Shown here in pieces: positions 1-9,246 of a stretch of DNA of 64,000 nucleotides. The notes beneath the pieces were generated by a model. That model searched no databases, was not told the origin of the DNA, and saw only the letters and a list, made by a program, of their open reading frames with translations. Position numbers and translations under genes: made by a program. Positions within the stretch are counted from its first letter, which is position 1; each line of letters starts with the position of its first letter. The DNA is from CAWDMN01 sp963803155. Lineage in GTDB: Bacteria > Acidobacteriota > Terriglobia > Versatilivoradales > Versatilivoraceae. The DNA lies in NCBI GenBank assembly GCA_963803155.1, contig CAWDMN010000034.1, forward strand, positions 186,001 to 250,000, read 5' to 3'.

Positions 1-465
1 GTGGAGATTTTTCCGCAGGATTTCCGCCGCGGCAAATGCGGCCCTGGCACGCAAGGGACTACCTGGATACTCCTTCCTCAAAAGAGCACAGGTTTTGATT
101 GCCGAAGAAAAATAAATATCATCCTTCAAATCCCGCGCCATGGACTGGTAGACTTCCACAATTGCGTACATGGAATCATCCGCCTTGGAAGAGGCGGGGG
201 AAGTCCAGTAGACCGATCGGAATTCATTGATGACTTTCAGATATTCCTTGGCAGTCCTCAGACGAGCCGGCTTGGCCTCAAGGATTGTGCGCAGCCGCAC
301 TGCCTTTTCAAAATACTCCAGAGCAGTTTGCCTGGAGGCAGAAACCGCAGGGCAGAAACTATCGAAAAAAAACAGAGATGAGAAGATTGAAGCGAGAAGG
401 AAAGACAAAAAAAGAAAAAAGAGCCTCATCCGCTTCCCGGATCGTCCGGCGGTGAGCCTCTTCAT
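1..465 (-). CDS. N-terminal part of a secreted cell-wall amidase-like protein (runs off the left edge)
   Basis: An open minus-strand frame starts with ATG at 465 and stays open through base 1, giving the first 155 residues. A second in-frame ATG at 429 begins a hydrophobic signal/anchor (MRLFFLFLSFLLASIF) and may be the true start. The mature part is an alpha-helical repeat region (ALEYFEKAVRLR, ARLRTAKEYLKVINEFRSVY, LLRKEYPGSPLRARAAFAAA) that resembles the TPR-like N-terminus found before AMIN/amidase_3 domains in some N-acetylmuramoyl-L-alanine amidases of Acidobacteria and deltaproteobacteria. The catalytic domain would lie outside the window, so the amidase call is inference. The lytic transglycosylase immediately upstream on the same strand supports a cell-wall role. 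The plus-strand frame over the same bases looks non-coding. Confidence 0.5.
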   Translation of the reverse strand, partial: MKRLTAGRSGKRMRLFFLFLSFLLASIFSSLFFFDSFCPAVSASRQTALEYFEKAVRLRTILEAKPARLRTAKEYLKVINEFRSVYWTSPASSKADDSMYAIVEVYQSMARDLKDDIYFSSAIKTCALLRKEYPGSPLRARAAFAAAEILRKNLH

Positions 466-521
466 GTGTTTGTTATCCCCGGTCATTGGGCTGCTGGGGG
501 AAAGGAGAAATCATCATGCGC

Positions 522-1217
522 TCAAAAGGAATTTTCCACATTGGTATATACTACCCGCCCTGAAGAGTCCATATACCGCATGATGCTCTTTTCCGATTCA
601 TTTTGGGCCGTCTCCACTGTTCCTTTCTTATTATACTTGGGTTGATACATTCTGGTTATTTTTCTGACGTAGCTTTGAGTTTCCGCGATGGGGGGAATGC
701 CACCATGCTTAAGAACGGCATTCTCTCCCGCATTATAGGCCGCCAGAATATTCGACAGATTATCTGGAAACATGTCAGAGAGGAATTTTAAATATTTAAC
801 CCCACCCTCGATATTTTGTTTGGCATCGTAGACATTTTTCACGCCAAACCGTCTAGCAGTCCCCGGGATGAGCTGCATCAAGCCCTGCGCCCCTTTGTAG
901 GAGACTGCAAGGGGGTTGTAATTCGATTCCACTTTGGCCACGGCCTTTACCAGATCGGGATCGACACCATGCTGTTCTGAAATTTGGCTGATCAATTTTT
1001 CGATGTGAGGAGGCGGTGAGCCGGCGGTATTTTTCCCGGAAGCTGTACCTGCCTTAAGAATGATCTCGTCCTGAACGATGGGGGCATCCATGTTGGTATA
1101 AAGAAGTCTTCCATCCGGCCCAGTAGTCAACATGATCTGCTGGCCCAATGCAGAGGAGAGCATTAGGGTCGAGAAGATCGGAATAAAGAGAGCAATCTGT
1201 TTATAGTGAAAGCGCAA
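522..1217 (-). CDS. Secreted lytic transglycosylase (SLT domain)
   Basis: Murein lytic transglycosylase that should cleave the MurNAc-GlcNAc bond in the periplasm. After a signal peptide ending near SSALGQ comes a short DUF4124-like strand region (GPDGRLLYTNMDAP). The SLT/GH23 fold follows: HGVDPDLVKAVAKVESNYNP with the catalytic Glu in VES, then GAQGLMQLIPGTARRFG and ILAAYNAGENAV. A second copy of the short motif ends the protein (DSSGRVVYTN), an unusual bracket around the SLT domain. I prefer a TTG start at 1217: GGAGGT lies 9 nt upstream and the product then begins with a clean signal peptide, whereas the longer frame would start inside the Shine-Dalgarno sequence. It lies 56 bp upstream of the amidase-like gene and is probably co-transcribed with it. 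Confidence 0.88.
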   Translation of the reverse strand: MRFHYKQIALFIPIFSTLMLSSALGQQIMLTTGPDGRLLYTNMDAPIVQDEIILKAGTASGKNTAGSPPPHIEKLISQISEQHGVDPDLVKAVAKVESNYNPLAVSYKGAQGLMQLIPGTARRFGVKNVYDAKQNIEGGVKYLKFLSDMFPDNLSNILAAYNAGENAVLKHGGIPPIAETQSYVRKITRMYQPKYNKKGTVETAQNESEKSIMRYMDSSGRVVYTNVENSF

Positions 1218-1807
1218 GCGACAAATACCTCCCAAAGCTGATCAAGGGTAACAAGAAATAGAAGATGGCACAATCGAAATCCAGGCCCGGCCACTGATTT
1301 CCAGCCTATAAAAATAGACGATTTAAACTTCCCAAAAGTCTAATTAAGCCAAATGAATTTTCAAATTTCCATTTATGAATTGGCATCGATTTATAGGCGC
1401 ACTTTACATCGCTAGCTGGACTATGGTCTGCCAGCGGAGATTTAACCTTATTGAATTAATGTTACTCCCGACTACCGCCGAGCAGTATAGGAATTAGCCC
1501 GTGGCGCGCAGTGTGTTGTGCCGAGCATCACAGGTCTCAAATGGTTTTCCCCTTCAGTCGCCTCCGGAACGGGTGTAGGAGATCATCCCCCCCTATCCTG
1601 CACTCCTTCGGAGTGCGTAAACATTTCAGATTTTATTGGCTTGCGGCAAAGGCGCACCAATCGCGCACTTACCCTCAGCCAATCTCCTTCACTGCTTCGC
1701 GGCACTAAATGTTGAAACTCCAGGAACCTTATCCATCCTGGACGCGCATTGAGTGTGGTCGAGCCTTGCCCATTACTCGTGTAAATCTTCCGCGAGTAAA
1801 ACTCAGA
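1218..1807. other. Intergenic region without a recognisable gene
   Basis: About 590 bp between the lytic transglycosylase and the 3' end of alaS. I see AT-rich sequence near 1300-1400, which could hold the promoter for the minus-strand transglycosylase, and GC-richer sequence at 1490-1750. Short frames occur on both strands but none shows a protein family, signal peptide or ribosome binding site. No convincing tRNA or hairpin terminator was seen. Confidence 0.6.
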
Positions 1808-4456
1808 TTATTTGCCGAGGGCTTTGGAGACAATGTTGACCACGGCTCCCATCGCTTCGGGCAATCGGGAAGGCTCTTTGCCTCCCGCCTCTGCCATATC
1901 GGGCCTTCCGCCTCCGCTGCCACCCACCAATGCTGATATCTCCTTTACCAATTTTCCGGCATGGAGCTTCCTGGTCAGATCCGCGGTAATGGTGGCAACC
2001 AGGGAGACTTTCTGCTGGTCGGCTGTAGCCAGAACGATAACCGCGGTTCCAACCTTTGATTTCAACTCATCCGCCAGGTTGCGCAAGGCGCCCTTTTCAA
2101 TCTCATCGACAACACCAGTAAAAATCTTTATCCCTTGGAACAAAACTGCCGATTTTTCTATCTCATCCAGCTTTTGCTTGGCGAGCCGATATTTGAGGCC
2201 TTCCACCTCTTTTTCAAGGGCTTTGATGTTGGATTGGTATTTCCCCACGGTGGCCTGCAAATCCTGACGGGTGGTTTGGGTTGATTCTTCCAATCCCAGA
2301 AGGAGTTCTTCATCTTCCTTGAAGAGGCTCAAAGCTCCCGAGCCAGTCACTGCCTCAATCCGGCGGACCCCTGCCGCGATCCCACCTTCGCCGATCACTT
2401 TAAACAGGCCGATTTCACCCGTGCTTTTAACGTGCGTTCCCCCGCAGAGTTCCCGGCTAAAATCGTCTACGCTGACGACGCGGACTTTGTCGCCGTACTT
2501 TTCGCCAAAAAGGGCCATGGCGCCTTCGGCGATAGCCGCATTCAAATCTCTTTCCGCGGTGTTCACGGCGCTATTTTTCATGATCGTGGAATTAACCAAG
2601 TCTTCGATTTCAGAAATCTCCTCAGGGGAGAGCCCGGCGTAATGGGTGAAATCGAAGCGCAGCCGGTCAGGCGCCACCAGGGATCCCGCCTGCTTGACAT
2701 GAAAGCCGATCAGATTGCGAAGGGAGGCGTGCAATAAGTGAGTGGCCGTGTGGTTCTTGGCGATCGACTGGCGGCGATTCACATCCACGCTGGCTTTTAC
2801 GAGGTCGCCAACTTGCAGTCGTCCATGGATGCATTTAGCCTCGTGGGCAGTGTAGCCTGGGATCAAGGGGAAAGTATTGTGGACCAATGCCTCTGAGTCT
2901 TCTCCTTCGATTTGTCCGGTGTCTCCCATCTGGCCGCCGGTTTCCGCGTAAAAGGGGGTTTTGTCGAGAAATAATTGACCGGTTTCTCCCGCCTCCAGGC
3001 AGGATACCGGCTGGCCTTCACGATGAATGGCCAAAATTTTGGCATCTTCCACCAAGGTAGTTTGGTAGCCTAGAAATGAGGTCTTTTCCCGAGTTGGCGC
3101 AATCATAGTCTGCGCCGGGCCCGAGGCAGAGTCTTTCCAGCTGGCTTTGCCGCGCTCCCGCTGAGCCTTCAATTTTTCATTGAAGCCATCATCATCTAAT
3201 TGTACCTTGTGTTCTTCGGCAATTTCCTGCATCAGATCGAGGGGTAATCCAAAAGTATCATAGAATTTAAACATCACTTCGCCAGACAAGACGGCAGGGG
3301 TTGTCCCGCTGGATTTGATTTTTTCCAGCGAATCGCCCAATTGGTCAATGGCCACCCGGATGGTGGAAGAGAAGCGGATTTCCTCGTTTTTTACGACTTT
3401 GGCCACATATTCACGAGTCGTCAACAAATCTGGGTAGGCCGATTTCATAAGCTCCGCCACAAAACCGGTCATCTGATAAAGAAATGGGTTGTCGATCCCC
3501 ACTAGAATGCCGTGGCGGATGGCCCGGCGCATGATTTTACGCAAAACATAACCTCTTCCTTCATTGGAAGGGATTACACCGTCACTGATCAGAAATGCGG
3601 TAGCCCTGGCATGGTCGGCAATGACTCTCATAGAGACGTCCGCCGAGGATTCTTCTCCATAATCCTTGCGGGCGATCTCAGCCGCATTCAAAATGAGAGG
3701 CTTGAGGAGATCAGTTTCAAAATTGCTTTTTTTCCCTTGTAGAACAGCGGAAATTCTTTCCAGACCCATACCAGTGTCGATGGAGGGTTTGGGCAGCGGA
3801 GTGAGTTTGCCGGCGGGATCCCGGTCAAATTGCATGAAGACTAGATTCCAGATTTCCACGTACCGGCCACAATCACAAGGGAAAGTACAATCTTGGTGGC
3901 CCCAATCGCTTGCAGCCGCACCCTGGTCAAAATGAATCTCGGAACAGGGGCCACAAGGGCCAGTGTCGCCCATTGCCCAGAAATTGTCTTTCTCCCCCAG
4001 ACGGAAAATCCGGTCAGTGGGAACGCTCATTTTTTTATTCCAGATATCAAAGGCCTGATTGTCATCGCGATAAATGGTGACATAGAGGCTGGAAGGGTTG
4101 ATTCCCATTTCTCTGGTGACTAGGTCCCAGGCAAAGGGGATGGCATCATCTTTAAAATAGTTTCCAAATGAAAAATTTCCGAGCATTTCAAAAAAAGTGT
4201 GGTGTCGGGCGGTCTTGCCGACATTTTCCAAGTCATTGTGCTTGCCGCCCGCCCGGACGCATTTTTGCGATGTGGTGGCCCGGACATATTCGCGCTTTTC
4301 CCGGCCGAGAAAGGTATCTTTAAATTGATTCATGCCGGCGTTGGTGAAAAGCAGGGTGGGGTCATTGGCCGGAACCAAAGAGGAACTTTTTATCACCCGG
4401 TGGCCGTGATTTTTGAAGTAGTCAAGAAACTGCTGACGAATTTGATTTCCAGTCAA
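1808..4456 (-). CDS. alaS: Alanyl-tRNA synthetase
   Basis: Class II synthetase that charges tRNA-Ala and edits misacylated Ser/Gly; 882 residues, normal for the bacterial enzyme. The N-terminal aminoacylation domain has the motif 1 region (IRQQFLDYFKNHGHRV, LFTNAGMNQFKDTFLG). The editing domain has the zinc-binding HTATHLLHASL and the CGGTHVKSTGEIG motif, and the C-Ala domain ends with GGSGGGRPDMAEAGG. The start appears to be TTG with a GAGGG Shine-Dalgarno sequence about 8 nt upstream. It lies downstream of recX on the same strand, an arrangement common in bacteria (recX-alaS), here led by pilT. Confidence 0.98.
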   Translation of the reverse strand: MTGNQIRQQFLDYFKNHGHRVIKSSSLVPANDPTLLFTNAGMNQFKDTFLGREKREYVRATTSQKCVRAGGKHNDLENVGKTARHHTFFEMLGNFSFGNYFKDDAIPFAWDLVTREMGINPSSLYVTIYRDDNQAFDIWNKKMSVPTDRIFRLGEKDNFWAMGDTGPCGPCSEIHFDQGAAASDWGHQDCTFPCDCGRYVEIWNLVFMQFDRDPAGKLTPLPKPSIDTGMGLERISAVLQGKKSNFETDLLKPLILNAAEIARKDYGEESSADVSMRVIADHARATAFLISDGVIPSNEGRGYVLRKIMRRAIRHGILVGIDNPFLYQMTGFVAELMKSAYPDLLTTREYVAKVVKNEEIRFSSTIRVAIDQLGDSLEKIKSSGTTPAVLSGEVMFKFYDTFGLPLDLMQEIAEEHKVQLDDDGFNEKLKAQRERGKASWKDSASGPAQTMIAPTREKTSFLGYQTTLVEDAKILAIHREGQPVSCLEAGETGQLFLDKTPFYAETGGQMGDTGQIEGEDSEALVHNTFPLIPGYTAHEAKCIHGRLQVGDLVKASVDVNRRQSIAKNHTATHLLHASLRNLIGFHVKQAGSLVAPDRLRFDFTHYAGLSPEEISEIEDLVNSTIMKNSAVNTAERDLNAAIAEGAMALFGEKYGDKVRVVSVDDFSRELCGGTHVKSTGEIGLFKVIGEGGIAAGVRRIEAVTGSGALSLFKEDEELLLGLEESTQTTRQDLQATVGKYQSNIKALEKEVEGLKYRLAKQKLDEIEKSAVLFQGIKIFTGVVDEIEKGALRNLADELKSKVGTAVIVLATADQQKVSLVATITADLTRKLHAGKLVKEISALVGGSGGGRPDMAEAGGKEPSRLPEAMGAVVNIVSKALGK

Positions 4457-4515
4457 TCGAATACCCTCGCATTAGAAATTTGGTTTGAACCGGGTTGAAG
4501 CGTTGCGGGCGAGCG

Positions 4516-5088
4516 TCAATCCAGCTCGATATCACCGCGAAACTTTTTCCGCAAAGTCCGCTGAATTTTTTCCGGAGAGAATCCCAACCGGAAGAGATAA
4601 TTATAAAGGCGGGCGAGTATTTTTGCATCAATTCCGATGGCGGGGTCGATCTTGGAGGAAAAGGAGCGATATTTTTTCTCCAGAGCACGTTCGAGAGTAT
4701 TATCCTCCTCTTGCTTGGAATAGGAGGCATTCATGACCTCCTCAATTAATCCTGGCTCTATTCCCCTGATCGACAATTCCCGGGCTATCCGGCTCCTTCC
4801 CAAGGGCTTTTGTTCCCGTCGCGAAAGCAAAAAAGCTTCCGCATATTTTCGGTCATCCAGATAGTCGTAGGAACGCAGACGGCTGATGATGTTTTTAATT
4901 GATGCGTCCGAACCGCCGGCCCCTTCCAAACGGGAGGCCATTTCAGCGCATGAAAAAGCCCTGCGAGACAGTGCCCGCAGGGCCAAATCCATTAGATCTT
5001 TTTCAAGAGGCGCAACAGTATCGTTCTTCCCGCGAGGGAAGGACTTAAAACCGGGAGATTGATTTTTCCATTTCTTCTTTGGCAGCAT
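4516..5088 (-). CDS. recX: Regulatory protein RecX
   Basis: RecX modulates RecA filament growth in DNA repair. The 190 residues show the three-helix tandem repeats: ALRALSRRAFSCAEMASRLEGAG, then RLRSYDYLDDRKYAEAFLLSRREQKPLGRSRIARELSIRGI, and a C-terminal repeat with ILARLYNYLFRLGFSPEKIQRTL. The annotated start overlaps the 3' end of pilT by 44 bp with no clear Shine-Dalgarno sequence. An internal start near MDLALRALSRR would still keep the whole RecX fold, so the first 30 or so residues are uncertain. The overlap indicates translational coupling to pilT. No recA is in the window. Confidence 0.92.
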   Translation of the reverse strand: MLPKKKWKNQSPGFKSFPRGKNDTVAPLEKDLMDLALRALSRRAFSCAEMASRLEGAGGSDASIKNIISRLRSYDYLDDRKYAEAFLLSRREQKPLGRSRIARELSIRGIEPGLIEEVMNASYSKQEEDNTLERALEKKYRSFSSKIDPAIGIDAKILARLYNYLFRLGFSPEKIQRTLRKKFRGDIELD

Positions 5089-6172
5089 CGGAGGCGGAAC
5101 GGATACCTTCTACCCGGAGCCGGAATTCATCGGCATTCGTGGCCTGGCGCAAGGCTTCATCATATGTAATGAGCTTGGTGATGTAAAGATTATAGAGCGA
5201 CTGATCAAAAGTTTGCATGCCATATTGAGATGTCCCCCCGGCGACGGCTTCGCGAATCAGCCGGGTTTTTTCCTGGTTGATGATGCAATCCCGGATGAAC
5301 TCCGTGGTCACCAGGATTTCAACGGCGGGGACACGGCCGATGCCGTCGGCTTTGCGCACCAGCCGCATGGAAATGACGGCCCGAAGCACACTGGCCAATT
5401 GCAGGCGGATCTGCTTCTGCTGGTGCGGAGGGAACACGGAAATGATCCGATGGATGGTCTCGGTGGCATCCAGGGTATGAAGGGTGCTGAAAACCAAGTG
5501 TCCGGTTTCTGCCGCGACCAGAGCCGTGTGGATGGTTTCCAGGTCCCGCATTTCGCCCACCAGGATGACGTCCGGATCCTGCCGCAAGGCGCTGCGCAAA
5601 GCATCCCCGAAACTCTTGGTGTCCACTTCCACTTCGCGCTGGTTGACGAAGGCCTTTTTGTCGCGATGCAGGAATTCGATTGGGTCTTCAATGGTGATAA
5701 TGTGCTCGGTCCGGCTGGAGTTAATCTGGTCGATCATGGAGGCCAGGGTCGTGGATTTGCCGCTTCCCGTGGTGCCGGTCACCAGGATCATGCCGCGCCG
5801 TTCGTCGCAGAGCTTTTCAATGACTTTGGGTAGATTCAAATCAGCGATGCTGAAAAGTTGAGTAGGAATGACCCGCAAAACTATGGCGATGCTGCCGCGC
5901 TGTTGAAAGAAGTTACAGCGGAACCGCCCCAATCCCATAACGCCATAAGCCATGTCCAACTCGGCATTATCCTTGAATTTCTGCTTCTGCCGGTTGGTCA
6001 TCATGGAAAGGGCGATATTCAGCGTATCTTCCGCCGTGAGCCGCTTGGCTTCCAGGAGGGGCTGCAACTCGCCGTCCACGCGCAGGTAAGGGTAGTTGCC
6101 CACTTTTAAATGCAAATCGGAAGCGCTGCGCTCGCAGGCAATCTTCAGCAGATCGTTAATGTGAATCGTCAT
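5045..6172 (-). CDS. pilT: Type IV pilus retraction ATPase PilT family
   Basis: Cytoplasmic hexameric secretion-type ATPase that powers pilus retraction and twitching. 375 residues, the usual PilT length. Visible motifs are the N-terminal PAS-like domain (SASDLHLKVGNYPYLRVDGEL), the Walker A site GTTGSGKSTT, the Asp box around ITIEDPIEFLH, Walker B DPDVILVGEMRDLETI and the His box ETGHLVFSTLHT. The C-terminus reads TRLIREAVAGG..YGMQTFDQSL instead of the canonical AIRNLIRE..HQ pattern, so this belongs to a PilT side-branch rather than the best-studied Pseudomonas type. GGAG precedes the ATG. It is the first gene of a pilT-recX-alaS run. A PilZ protein at 31085-31435 fits the same motility theme. 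Confidence 0.95.
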   Translation of the reverse strand: MTIHINDLLKIACERSASDLHLKVGNYPYLRVDGELQPLLEAKRLTAEDTLNIALSMMTNRQKQKFKDNAELDMAYGVMGLGRFRCNFFQQRGSIAIVLRVIPTQLFSIADLNLPKVIEKLCDERRGMILVTGTTGSGKSTTLASMIDQINSSRTEHIITIEDPIEFLHRDKKAFVNQREVEVDTKSFGDALRSALRQDPDVILVGEMRDLETIHTALVAAETGHLVFSTLHTLDATETIHRIISVFPPHQQKQIRLQLASVLRAVISMRLVRKADGIGRVPAVEILVTTEFIRDCIINQEKTRLIREAVAGGTSQYGMQTFDQSLYNLYITKLITYDEALRQATNADEFRLRVEGIRSASDAAKEEMEKSISRF

Positions 6173-6613
6173 GAATGCTCCACTATTTGATGAGTTGTGC
6201 CATCAACATCGAATCTCTTCGCATGTTTTGCGGGAAACCGCTCATGGCGACAAAGACATCTCCATCTCCGGCAGAGGCAGTGATCGGTTTCGCGGTCCCA
6301 AAATTCATCCCTCATCAAAACTCCAAATTTGGGTTGTCCTGTCTCTTTAATTTAAGGTCAGATCCTATCACCCGTTTCCTTTTTTGATATCGGCACGGCA
6401 GAATCATATCTTTATTCTTTCCGGTAGACAGCAAATATTGATATTCATTAGACTTTGCCACTGCAGTTCCGGTCGAATCTCACGGATCTCGGAGACCTGT
6501 AAGATGAGGTTTGGCGCATTTTGTTTGAAACTTCAGGGCTGGAGCAATGCTTCAGTGTTTCTCAGCACTTTTTTTATTTCTGGTTTAGTTTAAAAGGACC
6601 CGGATATTCACCA
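6173..6613. other. Divergent intergenic region
   Basis: 441 bp between the divergent pilT and plus-strand lytic transglycosylase genes, so it should contain both promoters. The sequence is AT-rich around 6370-6450. A frame from 6521 runs into the downstream gene, but its first 31 residues have no signal or family match and look untranslated. Confidence 0.5.
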
Positions 6614-7312
6614 ATGGCGCCCAGACAAAAAAGGACTTCCTCTCCATCGCGAAAAGTGAAGCATTCATTCCACCGAAAAAAAAATCAGCAGGCCAGGAAA
6701 AAGGGATTCAGGCAAAAGCTCTGGCTACTAAGCATGGCCTTCTGCCTGATATGCTCGATCCTCCTATATTCTATCCTGCATGCGAGTGTTTTGGAAATTC
6801 GCCAGCAGAGAGGCCGTGAGATTGCATTGACGGTATTGGGCCAGGCCTCTCTCTCACGAGAAAATAGGGAGCGCTATGCCGATGCGATTTCCCGTGCTTC
6901 TCTCCTTCAGGGCTTAAATCCGGCGGTGGTGGCTGCCATCGTAGTAGTGGAAAGTTCCGGAAATCCGCTCACCGTTTCCGGGACGGGCGACTTGGGATTG
7001 ATGCAGATCAACGTGAAGGTCCACGCCCACGATTTTGATTTTCAAAATCACAATCTGCTCAATCCGGAAGAAAACATCGAGGTTGGAGTCAGCATCTTGA
7101 AGACCATGTGGAAGCGGCATGGAGAAGCCAAGGCCATCGCTGCTTACAACGGCTTGCTGCCAGAAAAGCAAACCTATGCTGGAAAAGTTAAAGGTGTGCT
7201 CAGTCAGGCGGGAGTCCCGCCCGAAAGACAAACCGTGGCATATGCTGCTCCCGTGAGTGAAAGACTGAGTGACTGGTGGGAGGCTGCAAAGCGGTTGGGC
7301 CGTTTCAAATAA
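6614..7312 (+). CDS. Membrane-anchored lytic transglycosylase (SLT-like)
   Basis: A very basic N-terminus (APRQKRTSSPSRKVKHSFHRKKNQQARKK broken by serines) leads into one membrane segment (LWLLSMAFCLICSILLYSIL), followed by a periplasmic SLT domain. The catalytic Glu lies in AAIVVVESSGNPLTVSGTG, followed by GDLGLMQINVKVHA and AKAIAAYNGLLPEKQTYAGKVK. These are the GH23 landmarks. The ATG at 6614 is chosen because an AAAGGA element lies upstream and the product starts with the positive-inside segment; the longer frame to 6521 adds an implausible leader. It differs from the first transglycosylase in having a cytoplasmic basic tail. No downstream partner is evident before 7735. Confidence 0.85.
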   Translation: MAPRQKRTSSPSRKVKHSFHRKKNQQARKKGFRQKLWLLSMAFCLICSILLYSILHASVLEIRQQRGREIALTVLGQASLSRENRERYADAISRASLLQGLNPAVVAAIVVVESSGNPLTVSGTGDLGLMQINVKVHAHDFDFQNHNLLNPEENIEVGVSILKTMWKRHGEAKAIAAYNGLLPEKQTYAGKVKGVLSQAGVPPERQTVAYAAPVSERLSDWWEAAKRLGRFK

Positions 7313-7734
7313 GAGGCTTCGTACAAATTTGAATTTTTTTTAAACGATCTTCATTGATGAATTCGTAGCGCGACGGCTCCCATTGAAAAAATAGTGGACC
7401 TTCGGTTTGCCAGTTTCGGTCCGCGCCAGCCCAGCGCCGGGACCCGAGCCCCCGGCAACCAACCGGCCTGGGGCCTGATCCACTTAAAGTGAACTTCAAT
7501 GGACTTTAAATTGGGGAGCGAATATTCCGATTGAAAATGTATTGATTTTCAAGGATTCTATTTTCTCGCTCCATGCCCGTTTGAAGTCCTGCCCATGCCA
7601 AATTGGAAGCGAATGGACGGAAAATTATGGGAAGTGCCAGATGCGAGAAATTTTTTCGGCTTTCCATTTGGATTTGCACCGCCAATGTGATTCCCTTTGG
7701 GAGGAAAAAAATTGAGCTGGCTTGAGGTGCGACA
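7313..7734. other. Intergenic region before the cytochrome gene pair
   Basis: 422 bp. It holds GC-rich, potentially structured sequence around 7420-7480 (CCAGCCCAGCGCCGG, ACCAACCGGCCTGG) and AT-rich sequence at 7500-7700 suitable for a promoter. No riboswitch family was recognised and no frame looks coding. Confidence 0.5.
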
Positions 7735-9246
7735 ATGAATTACCCGTATTGGGATGCCGGGATGGGGTACGGTTTTCTCATGGCCTTAATCTCCATCCTT
7801 CATGTTTTTATTTCCCACTTCGCGGTGGGGGGTGGATTTTATTTGGTCATCGTGGAGATGCTGGCGCGGAGACAAAATAATGCTCCATTCCTAGAGTATC
7901 TCCGGCGGTTGTCGAAATTTTTCATACTACTGACACTGGTGACCGGAGCGCTTACCGGCGTAGGCATCTGGTTCATCATCGGATTGCTCAATCCTGCCGC
8001 GACGGAAGCTCTCATCCACAATTTTGTTTGGGGATGGGCCACTGAATGGAGTTTTTTTGTCATTGAAATCGCCGCGGCCATTCTTTACTACTATGGGTGG
8101 GAGTGTCTTTCCCCGCGACGGCATTTGATCCTGGGCTGGATCTATTTTGGCGCGGCTTATGTTTCACTTTTCGTCATCAACGGCATTGTCAGTTTCATGC
8201 TGACGCCTGGCGCCTGGCTCCGGACAGGGAACTTCTGGGATGGCCTCTTCAATCCCACCTTCTGGCCCTCTCTTATTTTGCGGAGCGGGGTATCTATTTT
8301 ATTGGCCGGGCTTTTTGCTCAAGTGGTAGCGCCGGGCGAGTGGGAGGCCAGACTAAAGAGCCGATTGGTTCGATTGAATGCCTCTTGGGGATTAGCGGGA
8401 CTGCTGATCGCATTGCCTGCATTTTACTGGTATTGGCTTGCCATCCCGGCATCGGTAAGAGAGAAGGCAGTTCAGTTATTGCCTACTCCAATGCTGGCCA
8501 TTCACCGATCTATCATTTTTGCCTCGCTGTTATTAGCTTTGCTCATTTTGATTGGGATGTTTCCGAAGCTATGTGGCCGGCCGGTTGCGCTATTCCTCCT
8601 CATCGTTGGCATGGGCTGGTTTGGATCCTTTGAATGGTTTCGGGAATCGATTCGCAAACCTTATGTCATTCACGGCTACATGTATGGGACTGGCATTGCA
8701 GTGGCCGAAGGGGCTGCCATAAAAGCAAAAGGGATTCTCGCGAACCTACCCTTCCGATCCGGAAATGACGGAAGGGACATTTTTCGGCGGGCCTGTGGGA
8801 GTTGTCATACCTTAAGGGGATACAAAGGACTCGGCCAGCATTTTGACGGGATGGACATTCCCTTCATTGCCAGTTTTATCAAGGGAGCGCATTCCGCCCT
8901 CGGGAATATGCCGGAGTTTTTGGGGACTGATCAAGAAAGACAGCAATTGGCGGAATATCTGGCCAGTGAGACTGACCGGCGAACCGTAGCCCAGATTTAC
9001 CATTTAGAGGGGACTGCCCTGGGGCGGAAAGTCTTTGCTCTGCGCTGCGGAATATGTCATCAACTAGGCGGTTTTAGGGATCCCTCTGCCGCCTTTGCGG
9101 GGGCTGACTACGATTCGCTGAACGCCCTGCTCGATGCCGCGGAGTCTTTTAGCCCGCGAATGCCGGCCTTTACCGGAGACAGCGCCGAACGAAAAGCCTT
9201 GGTTGATTTTTTGCTCCAAAAAATCCGGAATGGGGGTGACCGATGA
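7735..9246 (+). CDS. Cytochrome bd-superfamily membrane protein fused to a di-haem c domain
   Basis: 503 residues. The first 350 form about nine membrane segments like CydA: His23 and His28 in ILHVFISHFAVGGGFYLV, then TGALTGVGIWF, and two Glu in helix WATEWSFFVIEIAAAI that match the spacing of the CydA proton-channel glutamates approximately. There is no long Q-loop, which argues against ordinary quinol oxidation by CydAB. The C-terminal third is soluble and periplasmic with two c-type haem sites, CGSCH near residue 354 and CGICH near 439, each with distal Met candidates (NMPEF, RMPAF). By family knowledge this resembles the haem-c-bearing branch of the bd superfamily rather than canonical CydA; electron donor and substrate are inferred. 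GAGGTG precedes the ATG. It overlaps the next gene by 4 bp. Confidence 0.8.
   Translation: MNYPYWDAGMGYGFLMALISILHVFISHFAVGGGFYLVIVEMLARRQNNAPFLEYLRRLSKFFILLTLVTGALTGVGIWFIIGLLNPAATEALIHNFVWGWATEWSFFVIEIAAAILYYYGWECLSPRRHLILGWIYFGAAYVSLFVINGIVSFMLTPGAWLRTGNFWDGLFNPTFWPSLILRSGVSILLAGLFAQVVAPGEWEARLKSRLVRLNASWGLAGLLIALPAFYWYWLAIPASVREKAVQLLPTPMLAIHRSIIFASLLLALLILIGMFPKLCGRPVALFLLIVGMGWFGSFEWFRESIRKPYVIHGYMYGTGIAVAEGAAIKAKGILANLPFRSGNDGRDIFRRACGSCHTLRGYKGLGQHFDGMDIPFIASFIKGAHSALGNMPEFLGTDQERQQLAEYLASETDRRTVAQIYHLEGTALGRKVFALRCGICHQLGGFRDPSAAFAGADYDSLNALLDAAESFSPRMPAFTGDSAERKALVDFLLQKIRNGGDR

Noticed and set aside
1..381. Plus-strand open frame at the left edge
   Set aside because: The minus strand has a signal peptide and helical-repeat protein over the same bases; the plus frame is its shadow.
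5213..5833. 206-codon plus-strand frame inside pilT
   Set aside because: Antisense to a fully conserved PilT core; composition (His/Gly/Asp-rich) is that of a shadow frame.
7420..7480. Possible riboswitch upstream of the cytochrome pair
   Set aside because: GC-rich and foldable but matches no riboswitch consensus I know.
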